8,097 nt of DNA from Deltaproteobacteria bacterium. GTDB lineage: Bacteria > Myxococcota > Polyangia > Haliangiales > Haliangiaceae. The notes under the pieces are model-generated. The model was not told the origin of the DNA, did no database searches, and saw only the letters and a program-made list of their open reading frames with translations. Shown piece after piece: positions 1-6,651 of this stretch (within the stretch, counting starts at the first letter, position 1; each line of letters begins with the position of its first letter). A program made the translations under genes and the position numbers. The stretch lies in the NCBI GenBank assembly GCA_018262455.1, contig JAGSPR010000316.1:1-8097 (forward strand), given 5' to 3'.

Positions 1-1906
1 TCCCGAGCTGGCCGTAGCCATTGTCGCCCCAGCACCAGAGTCGCTGATCGATCGTGCGTACGCAGGTATGACTCGCGCCCAGCGCGAGGTCGGTGACCGT
101 GGAGGCGACCTTGACAGCAGTCGCGACGTCGACCGTCGTGCCGTCGCCGACCTGACCGCGTTGATTGGAACCCCAGCAGTACAGGTCGCCCGTGCTCTTG
201 AGCGCGCACGCGTGGTTCGACGCTGCGACGCGCGCAACCTCTGCCCCGAGCTCGGTGCGCTCGACCAGCGCGCCCGGGCCCAGCCGCGAATCCGCCGCCT
301 GACAGGCGACCGTGCCGTCGGCGCGAAGCACGCAGATGTTGTTCGGGTTCTGCGGCAGGAAGCTACCGCCACTGGACAGCGCGGACACGACCCCGGCGGC
401 AGCGATCCGGGAGGGCACGAGATGATTCTGCCCCCATCCGTAGAGCGCGCCGTCCGCGGTTCGGCCATACGCAGAAGTCTGGCTACCCACGACCTCGAGA
501 AACGGCACGCTCGGCAAGAGTGGCGCCACCGCCGCGAGGAGCTGGTCCGTCGTGGTGCCATCCCCGAGTTGGCCCAAACCGTTCTGGCCATGACAGACGA
601 TCTGGCCATCGTTCTTGCGGACACAGGTATGGGCCGTGCCAGAGGCGGTCGAGGTGCCGATGGGCAGGTAGGTGCTGACGACCTCGGCGGTGCCCAGGCA
701 TCCGGTGTAGGCGCCATCACCGGGGTTCTGGGTGGCGCACACCGAGGGCTGGGAGCACTGGCCGACGTTGGTGAAGCCGCAGGTGCCGTCGACGGTGCAC
801 AGGCGTCCAGCGACCCCGTTGCCCTGGCCGACACACGTCTTGATCGACGGTGTGGCGGAGAACAGGTCGCCCCAGAACGCACCTTCGTTCCAGTTGAAGG
901 AAGCGCGCTCGGTATCCGAGGCGGACAGCGGCGACGGCGCTCCTGCCGTCAAGCTGGGGCCACGGAGCGAGATCCGGACCGTCTGACCGTTGGCGTTCGT
1001 GCGGGCGGCGAGGCACGCCGAGACGTAGCGCTGTCCGGCAGCAGTCGGCGTGCTGGCCTCCCACTCGGGGGCAAGGCCGAGCGAGCCCGCGACGGTGACG
1101 GGAAGGTCGGTCTCGTCGTAGTAGGTGATGCTGTGCCCTTGCGGCAGGGCGCACTCGACAAGGTATTGCAGCACCTTCTTGAAGTTGAGGAGGTCGGTGA
1201 GCTCGACCGTGACGGTGTCACCCGCGGAGATCGCGAGGTTCTGGACGCAAGTCGCGACGACGTCCGCTTTGCCGAGGTTCGGGACTCCATCGAGCCAGGT
1301 TGGATCGAGTCCACTCACACCGGTGACGGTCCTGGTCGTGCCGGCGAGGGTGTAGTAGGTCATCGTCTGGCCTGGCGACAGAGCGCACCTGGCCATGTAG
1401 ACGAGGCTCCTCTCGACCGCCGCCTGGCTCGTGGCATCGAGGGCCGCCATGACGGTGCCGAACAGATCGATCCCGTTGAGGTGGATGCCGTTGAGGTGGA
1501 TGCCGTTGAGATGGATGCCGTTGAGGTGGATGCCGTTGAGGTGGATGCCGTTGAGGTGGATGCCGTTGAGGTGGATGCCGTTGAGATGGATGCCGTTGAG
1601 GTGGATGCCGTTGAGATGGATGCCGTTGAGGTGGATGCCGTTGAGGTGGATGCCGTTGAGATCGATGCCGTTGAGCGTGATGCCATTGACGCCGATGCCG
1701 TTGGCCCCGAGGCCATTCATCGTGAGGCCGTTGGCAGTGGTGAGGCTCGAGTGGGTCTCTCCAAGGTTGTCGTGGTTACTGTCTGGCTCTCCGGGGTCGT
1801 CGACGCACGCCGGCGCGAGGGTCAGCGCCGCGAGGGTCGCGACGATGAGGCGGAGGCCTCTGGTGTCGGTGGATCGGCGCTGAGGTGGGCGCGGGCGTGA
1901 CGGCAT
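1..1906 (-). CDS. Repeat-rich surface lipoprotein with pentapeptide-like array, duplicated two-Cys domain and RCC1-type propeller (3' partial)
   Basis: This reading frame is open from the ATG at 1906 to the window edge, giving 635 codons with the C-terminus missing. The N-terminus has an Arg-rich start, a hydrophobic stretch (residues 18-33) and the lipobox LAPAC with Cys34, so I infer a lipid-anchored exported protein. Residues about 57-148 are five-residue repeats of the form LNGIx. Two similar segments follow: CAL..G...TYY with Cys174 and Cys220, then Cys252 and Cys298 (VSACLAAR). A cysteine-rich stretch lies at about 358-412. From about 425 onward there are five RCC1-type repeats, clearest at Cys577 (YCWGSN..GQVGDG) and Cys625 (WCWGDN..GQLG). 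RCC1 repeats usually form a beta-propeller for protein binding. The middle domain resembles uncharacterised myxobacterial proteins, possibly the ADYC family, though I am unsure of that name. Codon use looks more relaxed than in neighbouring genes. No Shine-Dalgarno core precedes the ATG. Function is unknown; binding or adhesion at the cell surface is only a guess. Confidence 0.88.
   Translation of the reverse strand, partial: MPSRPRPPQRRSTDTRGLRLIVATLAALTLAPACVDDPGEPDSNHDNLGETHSSLTTANGLTMNGLGANGIGVNGITLNGIDLNGIHLNGIHLNGIHLNGIHLNGIHLNGIHLNGIHLNGIHLNGIHLNGIHLNGIHLNGIHLNGIDLFGTVMAALDATSQAAVERSLVYMARCALSPGQTMTYYTLAGTTRTVTGVSGLDPTWLDGVPNLGKADVVATCVQNLAISAGDTVTVELTDLLNFKKVLQYLVECALPQGHSITYYDETDLPVTVAGSLGLAPEWEASTPTAAGQRYVSACLAARTNANGQTVRISLRGPSLTAGAPSPLSASDTERASFNWNEGAFWGDLFSATPSIKTCVGQGNGVAGRLCTVDGTCGFTNVGQCSQPSVCATQNPGDGAYTGCLGTAEVVSTYLPIGTSTASGTAHTCVRKNDGQIVCHGQNGLGQLGDGTTTDQLLAAVAPLLPSVPFLEVVGSQTSAYGRTADGALYGWGQNHLVPSRIAAAGVVSALSSGGSFLPQNPNNICVLRADGTVACQAADSRLGPGALVERTELGAEVARVAASNHACALKSTGDLYCWGSNQRGQVGDGTTVDVATAVKVASTVTDLALGASHTCVRTIDQRLWCWGDNGYGQLG
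1475..1729 (-). repeat. Tandem 15-bp coding repeat (17 units, 12 encoding GIHLN)
   Basis: Seventeen in-frame 15-bp units lie head to tail. Read on the minus strand, the twelve between 1654 and 1475 all encode Gly-Ile-His-Leu-Asn and differ only at the His codon: CAT in the units at 1505, 1580 and 1610, CAC in the other nine. Towards the N-terminus the units degrade stepwise to GIDLN, GITLN, GIGVN, GLGAN and GLTMN. Towards the C-terminus the array ends with GIDLF. The register I-H-L-N-G matches the pentapeptide-repeat pattern A(N/D)LxG, which builds a right-handed quadrilateral beta-helix, but has bulky Ile where Ala or another small residue is usual. The unit length is a multiple of three, so gain or loss of units keeps the frame. 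There are no spacers, so this is not a CRISPR array. Confidence 0.95.
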
Positions 1907-2071
1907 GGCTAGAGGCAGACGGGAGCAAGGGCTGCGCCATGAGCAGGGGCCTGTGGGCATCGGTAGTTGCGCGAGCATCGAGCAGGGATTGCTCGAGCCC
2001 GACGAAGCTGTCGAGCAGAAGCTGCGTGGTGTTGCGGCACCTCCCGGCGCGGCGATGACACGATACGCATC
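1907..2071. promoter_or_regulatory. Divergent intergenic region between the lipoprotein and the exported HEAT-like protein
   Basis: These 165 bp separate two genes transcribed away from each other, so both promoters should lie here. I see no convincing -35/-10 pair in either direction. A TTGCGG at 2033-2038 could be a weak -35 for the rightward gene, but no -10 follows at the normal distance. CGAGCA-type words recur at about 1972, 1979 and 2012. A perfect short dyad at 1978-1996 is listed separately. Neither start codon has a Shine-Dalgarno core. Confidence 0.5.
1978..1996. promoter_or_regulatory. Inverted repeat, candidate operator
   Basis: TCGAGCA and TGCTCGA form perfect 7-bp arms around a 5-nt centre (GGGAT), midway between the two divergent genes. 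A further copy of the arm, TCGAGCA, occurs at 2011-2017. The arrangement fits a binding site for a dimeric repressor or a small hairpin. In GC-rich DNA a 7-bp dyad can arise by chance, so the regulatory role is an inference. Confidence 0.3.
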
Positions 2072-3493
2072 ATGGTTCGCTGGTTCGTCGTCCTCGTCCT
2101 CGCCGTCGCCTTGACCGTTCGCGCGTCCGTCGCGCAGGCCAAGATGATGGAGCACTTCGACCTCGGCGGGCTGGTGGCTCAGAGCGAGGCGGTGGTGATC
2201 GCGGATCGGATCGGTGCGGGCGCGCCAGGCGGCAATGGCGAGCCGACCACGCGCTACAAGATCGTGAAGGTCCTGCGCGGCGCGATCGCCGACACCGCGG
2301 TCGATGTCTGGGATCAGATCTATCGCACCAACGGCCACGCGATCGATGCCCGCGTCGTGATGTTCCTCGCGCGCCACCACAAGCAGTGGTTCATCGTCCC
2401 GTCCGGCCTGCGGGTCATCGAGCGCGGTGGGGTGTTCCGGTTCACGCAGCAGCGCAACCCGGGGCCGTACGAGATGGTGCACCAGGGCCACGATCCCGAG
2501 GACCAATGGGGCAAGAGCGACGTCCAGCTCGACCTGGCGGGCCTCGAGCAGGCGATCGCCGCGGCGGGACGGCGCGTCGATGCGCTCGCCGCGGCCGGCA
2601 AGCTCACCGACGTCGCGAAGCGCCGCGCGGCCGTGCTCGCGGTGTTCGCCCCGCCGGCCATCCCCGGACCGGGCCCCGGCTTCTACGCCGACGTGCTGGC
2701 GCGGGACGCCCGCGCGCTGCTCGCGACCCAGGGCGACCTCGAGGGTGCGCTCCTGGTCGATGCGCGCGATCGGACCGAGCCGTGGCAGCGCCGCGACTTC
2801 GCCGCGCTGCTCGATCTGGTCGCCTACGCCAAGGAGGCCAAGCACCCCGCCGACCTGCGTGCGCTCGCGATCGGTGCGATCAGTCGCCACGGCCGGTACT
2901 GGAACGACGCCGCCACGGTGCGCATGGTGATCGCGCAGCTCGACGATCCGGATCCGCGCGTGCGAGCCGCTGCGTGCGATGCCGCGGCTCGCCTGGCGAA
3001 CGTCAGCGCGAGCGATCCGGCGCAACGCAAGCTGCTGGCCCAGCTCGTCGCCGAGACGCGCGCGGCGATCGCCAGGCGGTTCGCGATCGAGACCGACAAT
3101 CGCGTGCTCCACGCGTTCGCGAAGGCGTACGAACATCAGCTCCGCGCGCCGCTTCCACCGCGCACCGCGTTGCCGCTGGTCGCCGCGCGCGCGCGGATCG
3201 ACGGCGCCTGGCTGCTCGTCGACGTGCAGTGCCTGAGGCCGAAGATCCGGATCACCAAGGGCAAGGTGATCGCGACGCACAACGGCAAGTCGGACGACGT
3301 CAAGACGTTCAGCGTGGCGTGGCACTGCCGGGACGAGCGCGCGGGGGGCGTGCAGACCAAGGATCCCGCGGTGCCACTCGCGACCGGTCGTTACGCCCTC
3401 GCGGTGGAGCTCGTGGTCGATCAAGTGACCGTCCAGCTGCCGCTCGGCGAGCTCGAGTCCGACGCCCATGCCGCGATGGAGCTCGTGCCGTGA
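2072..3493 (+). CDS. Exported protein of unknown function with a HEAT-like repeat
   Basis: The 473-residue product begins with a clear Sec signal: a hydrophobic run at residues 4-17, then a likely signal peptidase site after VAQA (about residue 23). I chose the ATG at 2072 because an upstream in-frame ATG at 1967 would bury this signal behind 35 unlikely residues. The next roughly 100 residues (LVAQSEAVVIADRI, later KVLRG and VVMFLARH) read like a beta-rich domain of secreted bacterial proteins that often starts 'L...SD.VV.G.V', which I cannot name. Residues about 170-380 are mostly helical, with one good HEAT-type motif (DPDPRVRAAACDAAARLA) near 290-308. The last 90 or so residues look like a beta-sandwich. 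No catalytic motif is visible. Periplasmic or outer-surface location is inferred. It is divergent from the lipoprotein gene and convergent with the membrane-protein gene, so it is probably monocistronic. Confidence 0.85.
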   Translation: MVRWFVVLVLAVALTVRASVAQAKMMEHFDLGGLVAQSEAVVIADRIGAGAPGGNGEPTTRYKIVKVLRGAIADTAVDVWDQIYRTNGHAIDARVVMFLARHHKQWFIVPSGLRVIERGGVFRFTQQRNPGPYEMVHQGHDPEDQWGKSDVQLDLAGLEQAIAAAGRRVDALAAAGKLTDVAKRRAAVLAVFAPPAIPGPGPGFYADVLARDARALLATQGDLEGALLVDARDRTEPWQRRDFAALLDLVAYAKEAKHPADLRALAIGAISRHGRYWNDAATVRMVIAQLDDPDPRVRAAACDAAARLANVSASDPAQRKLLAQLVAETRAAIARRFAIETDNRVLHAFAKAYEHQLRAPLPPRTALPLVAARARIDGAWLLVDVQCLRPKIRITKGKVIATHNGKSDDVKTFSVAWHCRDERAGGVQTKDPAVPLATGRYALAVELVVDQVTVQLPLGELESDAHAAMELVP

Positions 3494-3517
3494 CCGGCCG
3501 TCGGCGTCGAGCGCTCG
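3494..3517. other. Convergent 24-bp gap with small palindrome
   Basis: The stop codons of the two converging genes are 24 bp apart. The gap contains the perfect 10-bp palindrome CGAGCGCTCG (3508-3517). There is no loop and no T-tract on either strand, so I do not call it an intrinsic terminator. Confidence 0.4.
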
Positions 3518-4450
3518 CTACGGTGCGGCGGTCGGCCGCCAGCGCGTCGGCTGTTCCTTGTACTGCCGCTTGATCTCCTCGTCATGGCCAAACCGCGCGT
3601 GGGGCGCGCGCCGTGCGATCTCGGCCATCACCACGTCGACGTCCTCGTGGGCCATCGCCAGGAAGGCGAGCTTGCCGTCGGCCTTCCACACGTGCGCCTG
3701 GTAGGCGAGCTTGGCGCCGGCGCGGCTGCGGAGCTCGTGGACGTAGCACCACGCGATGTCTTGCGGATGCTCGACGATCAGCGCGAACAGCTCGTTCCGG
3801 CGCGGGTTGCGTAGCCGGTAGGCGCGGACCAGGGCCATGACGCCAAACCCGATCGAGAGCGCGGCGAGGATCTCGAGGAAGATGGTGGCGCCGAGCTTGG
3901 CGTCGCGGTCAACCCACGGGATCACCGCCATGCCGGCGCCGGCGAGCACCATGAACACGCCGGCGAACAGGCTGAGGTTGCGGGACAGGGCGGCGGCGTC
4001 GACCACGGCCTCGAGTGGATCGCGGCGCGCAGCTCGCCGGACCGCCGCGCGCCGTGGCACTCGCCAGGTCCACACGCCGAGGACCAGCGCGGCCGCACCG
4101 ACGACCGCCACCCACCACGACGGCCGCTCCGCTTCGATGGCGCTCACCAGCTTCGCGCTGCCGTTGTTGCGGTGGAGCGCGAGCTCGACGGTGGCGCCGA
4201 GCTGCGCCCGCGGATCGCCGGCGGTGACCGGGAAGGACCACTTCTGATCGCGGTCGCCGTCGCGGTAGTGGGTGGTGACCCACAGCGTGCCGTCGCGCCG
4301 GGGCGGCTCGGCCTTCACGACGGTGGCGGTGGCGCGACCGCCGTCCCGGAACAAGGTGTAGTTGTCGTAGATCGCCGCGAACGCGATCCCGCACGCGAGC
4401 GTGACCAACCACAGCGCGACGGCGAGCATGCGGGCCTGAAACTTCGACAT
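3518..4450 (-). CDS. DUF3592-like four-helix membrane protein with C-terminal soluble domain
   Basis: The 310-residue product has four predicted membrane helices at about 8-28, 112-130, 160-180 and 186-208. The extramembrane loop between helices 1 and 2 (about 37-105: ATVV motif, YRDGDRDQ, a PVTAGDPRAQLGATVEL run) matches the pattern of DUF3592 proteins. These often occur as membrane-associated domains of unknown function. The Arg-rich stretch after helix 2 (130-143) suggests that side is cytoplasmic, as is the last 100 residues. That tail carries HPQDIAWCYVHELR and a DVDVVMAEIARRAP helix, similar to a soluble domain of bacterial membrane proteins that I cannot name. I chose the ATG at 4450, four residues before the first helix region, over an in-frame ATG at 4612 that would overlap the neighbouring flavoenzyme gene and add a Pro/Arg-rich leader. 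No Shine-Dalgarno core is present. It lies 142 bp downstream of the flavoenzyme gene, so co-transcription is possible. Confidence 0.8.
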   Translation of the reverse strand: MSKFQARMLAVALWLVTLACGIAFAAIYDNYTLFRDGGRATATVVKAEPPRRDGTLWVTTHYRDGDRDQKWSFPVTAGDPRAQLGATVELALHRNNGSAKLVSAIEAERPSWWVAVVGAAALVLGVWTWRVPRRAAVRRAARRDPLEAVVDAAALSRNLSLFAGVFMVLAGAGMAVIPWVDRDAKLGATIFLEILAALSIGFGVMALVRAYRLRNPRRNELFALIVEHPQDIAWCYVHELRSRAGAKLAYQAHVWKADGKLAFLAMAHEDVDVVMAEIARRAPHARFGHDEEIKRQYKEQPTRWRPTAAP

Positions 4451-4592
4451 GGGGGCGGGCACTACCACGAACCGTGCCGCCGTCGTGGCCCACCGGATCC
4501 CGCGGACTTGGCCGGGCCTGCGCGGGGATGGCGCGGGGTCGCCGTGGGGGATGTCAGCGCTGGCAGACAGGCCTGGCCGCCAACCTTGCGCG
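4451..4592. other. Intergenic gap between two minus-strand genes
   Basis: These 142 bp lie between the flavoenzyme stop and the membrane-protein start, both on the minus strand. I see no T-tailed hairpin and no clear promoter. An ATG-initiated extension of the membrane-protein frame covers it up to 4612, but its translation is low-complexity Pro/Arg/Ala and does not look coding. Confidence 0.45.
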
Positions 4593-5711
4593 CTACCCCG
4601 AGCGCGCCGCATCCCCGCGTGCCGCCACCGCGAGCTCGGGGCGCCAGCGGAACCGCGGGTTCGGATCGCCGAACACGGCGTCTGCGATCAGCTCGCCGAG
4701 CACCGGCGCGAACTTGAACGCATGGCCCGAGCCACCGGCGGCGACGGTGAGCGACGGTCGATCGGGATGGCGCGCGATCCAGAAGTGACCATCGAGGCTG
4801 TCGCCATAGACGCAGAGCCGGCGCTCCACGATCGGCGCGGTCGCGAGGGCGGGGAACGTGTCGCCGAGGAACGCACGCAGCGCGTCCTCGTGGGCCGCGC
4901 TGACCTCGCGGGGCGCCTCGGGCGCGAGCGCGGTGCCGGTGCCGTGGTTCGCGATCTTGACGATGCCGTCGCGGTTGACCGGGAAGCCGTAGTAGCCGGT
5001 GCGCGCGATGTCGGCGCCGAACACCGGGAACTGGCGGGCCTGAAACAGCGACGGATCGGCGGGGCGGAGCTGGAACACCGGCTGGCCCACGGCGCGCAGC
5101 GCGCCGACGAGCTCGGGGACCAGGCGCTGGGTCCACGCGCCGGCGCAGACCACGACGGCGTCGGCCGACAACGCATCCAGCTCGTCGAGCCGGTCGACCT
5201 TGGCGCCACCGCGAACCTCGACGCCGGCGGCGAGGCAGTCGGCGACGAGCTGCGCGACCACCGCCGAGGCTTCGGCCCAGCCGCCTTCGCGATGGACGTA
5301 GCCATCGACGAGCGCGCCGGGCCGGTACGCCGGAAACCTCTCGACGATCGCGCGGGCGTCGAGCCGTTCGACGTGATGGCCGCGGCGCGCCAGCAGCGTG
5401 AAGCTATCGTGCTCGAAGCCGCCGGGCTGCATCAGGGTCCGCGACAGGAACGTCACGCCGGTCTCGTGGAACCGCGGGACCGGCCATGCGGCGTTCCATC
5501 GCCGCCAACCCTCGAGCGCGCGTTCGCCGAGCACGGTGTATTCCTCGTCGGCGCCGTAGTCACAGCGCACGACCTTGCTGATGTCGGTCGACTCGGCGAG
5601 CGGGTGGGGCAGTGGTCCCGGATCGAGCAGGAGGACGTCGCATCGGCGGGCGCGCAGGGCGAGCGCGGCGGTGACGCCGAAGATCCCGCCGCCGACGACG
5701 ACCGCGCGCAC
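4593..5711 (-). CDS. FAD-dependent amine/amino-acid oxidase of the monomeric sarcosine oxidase (DAO) family
   Basis: The 372-residue enzyme starts with the Rossmann dinucleotide motif VVVGGGIFG (residues 4-12), followed by the acidic end of beta-2 (LLLDPG, 27-32). Family features of monomeric sarcosine oxidase are all present: an STDISKVVR..YG segment at 41-53, CAGAW at 189-193, Lys252 in GIVKIANH (aligning with the oxygen-activating Lys265), Cys300 in RRLCVYGDS (aligning with the covalent-FAD Cys315), and SGHAFKFAPVLGE at 328-340. It should therefore oxidise a secondary amine or N-alkyl amino acid with O2, releasing H2O2, and probably carries covalent FAD. Relatives include sarcosine oxidase, SolA, pipecolate oxidase and NikD of nikkomycin biosynthesis, so the substrate is open. 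The start is GTG, placed one residue before the first beta strand. Only 1 nt separates it from the methyltransferase stop (TAG-C-GTG), which implies translational coupling. Confidence 0.92.
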   Translation of the reverse strand: MRAVVVGGGIFGVTAALALRARRCDVLLLDPGPLPHPLAESTDISKVVRCDYGADEEYTVLGERALEGWRRWNAAWPVPRFHETGVTFLSRTLMQPGGFEHDSFTLLARRGHHVERLDARAIVERFPAYRPGALVDGYVHREGGWAEASAVVAQLVADCLAAGVEVRGGAKVDRLDELDALSADAVVVCAGAWTQRLVPELVGALRAVGQPVFQLRPADPSLFQARQFPVFGADIARTGYYGFPVNRDGIVKIANHGTGTALAPEAPREVSAAHEDALRAFLGDTFPALATAPIVERRLCVYGDSLDGHFWIARHPDRPSLTVAAGGSGHAFKFAPVLGELIADAVFGDPNPRFRWRPELAVAARGDAARSG

Positions 5712-5712
5712 G

Positions 5713-6651
5713 CTAACCGCGCCGGCGCCCGATCGCGATCGACTCGGGGGCCGCCGCGAACGCGACGAGTCGCTCGGGATCGGCGACGAGGGCGGCGAGC
5801 TCCGGCGGCAGCAGCCCGCGCGCAGCCTCCGCCATCGACACGTCGCGCTCGAGCTCCCAGCCGCGCTCGTGCAGGAACTCGGGGAGCTCGTCGGGGATCC
5901 AGCCCCACCGCCACGGCTCGCCGATGCTCGAGACCATCGCCTGGATCGCGCGCGTCGCGAACGACGGCCTGGCCAGCCGCGACTTCGCGAAGTACGTCAT
6001 CGCGAGCTCCGAGCCGGGCGCGCTCCACTCCGCGATCGCGCGGAGCGAGGTGTCGATCGCGCCCTCGGTGAGATACATCGTGACGCCCTCCCAGATCGTG
6101 AAGGTCGGGGTGGTGGGATCGTGGCCCGCCTCCGCGAGGGTCTCGGCGAGATCCTCCATCGGGCGCGACTCGAAGTCCCACTCGACGTACTGCGAGGGCG
6201 AGTGGACGCCGCGCTTGTCGAGCACCGCGCGCTTGTGGCCCTGGGTCGCCGGATGGTCGACCTCGAACACGCGCGTGTCGGACAGCTCCGGCATGCGGAG
6301 CGCGCGGCAATCGTAGCCGGCGCCGAGCACCACGAGCTGACGGTCCCGCGTCGCGGCGAACGCGCGCAGGGCATCGTCGATGACGCGCGTGCGAACCTGC
6401 ATGTACAGGATCCACGTACGCAGGCCGGGCAGCTTCGCGAGCGGATGGCGGAGCGTGCGCAGCGCGGTGTCGAGCCGCGCGAGCGAGGGGCTGTCGTCGA
6501 TCGCTTGTTCGATCAGCCGCGCCAGCAAGGGCGACGTGAACGCCGCACCGTACGGATCATCGGCGAGCCGGACGGTCTCGGGGAGCAGGCGGCCGAGGTG
6601 GCGTGCGGCGGCGACCCAGGCGGCCGTCCGACTCGGGGTGTCCTCACGCAT
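5713..6651 (-). CDS. SAM-dependent methyltransferase, TIGR00027 / leucine carboxyl methyltransferase-like
   Basis: The 312-residue protein has the class I methyltransferase fold with motif I VVLGAGYDCRALRM (107-120), the acidic motif II FEVDHPATQGHKR (129-141) and WEGVTMYLTE (187-196). This combination marks the TIGR00027 / LCM-like family, in which the enzymes use S-adenosylmethionine, probably for O- or carboxyl-methylation; few members have known substrates. The N-terminal RTR (87-89) before motif I is also typical. The length is normal for the family and no key motif is lost. The ATG at 6651 lies inside the end of the upstream gene (8-nt overlap, ATGCGTGA), and the stop lies 1 nt before the oxidase GTG. 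The three genes therefore look like one translationally coupled unit. Partnership with an amine oxidase suggests a shared small-molecule pathway, but the substrate cannot be read from sequence. Confidence 0.92.
   Translation of the reverse strand: MREDTPSRTAAWVAAARHLGRLLPETVRLADDPYGAAFTSPLLARLIEQAIDDSPSLARLDTALRTLRHPLAKLPGLRTWILYMQVRTRVIDDALRAFAATRDRQLVVLGAGYDCRALRMPELSDTRVFEVDHPATQGHKRAVLDKRGVHSPSQYVEWDFESRPMEDLAETLAEAGHDPTTPTFTIWEGVTMYLTEGAIDTSLRAIAEWSAPGSELAMTYFAKSRLARPSFATRAIQAMVSSIGEPWRWGWIPDELPEFLHERGWELERDVSMAEAARGLLPPELAALVADPERLVAFAAAPESIAIGRRRG

Noticed and set aside
1475..1729. CRISPR array
   Set aside because: The 15-bp units are contiguous with no unique spacers and are read in frame within a protein.
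68..1900. Long plus-strand ORF of 610 codons with VEVDA repeats
   Set aside because: It is in the codon-aligned frame opposite the lipoprotein gene, kept open by GC-rich codons and the 15-bp repeat. The minus strand shows a lipobox, RCC1 motifs and evenly spaced Cys; this frame shows only Arg/Asp-rich sequence.
1967..2071. N-terminal extension of the exported protein to an ATG at 1967
   Set aside because: It would place 35 Arg/Cys-rich residues before a normal Sec signal peptide, which starts cleanly at 2072.
3494..3540. Bidirectional intrinsic terminator between converging genes
   Set aside because: The only structure is the short loopless palindrome at 3508-3517 plus scattered CGGCCG words. 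No T-tract follows on either strand.
2386..3573. Plus-strand ORF of 395 codons within the exported HEAT-like gene
   Set aside because: It is a shifted frame of the true gene and reads as Arg/Ala-rich sequence. The chosen frame has a signal peptide and a HEAT motif.
4451..4612. N-terminal extension of the DUF3592-like protein to an ATG at 4612
   Set aside because: It would add 54 Pro/Arg/Ala-rich residues before the first membrane helix and overlap the flavoenzyme gene by 20 bp.
4449..6071. Plus-strand ORF of 540 codons
   Set aside because: It is antisense to the sarcosine-oxidase-like gene and part of the methyltransferase gene, both with intact family motifs. Its translation is low-complexity Arg/Ala/Gly-rich.
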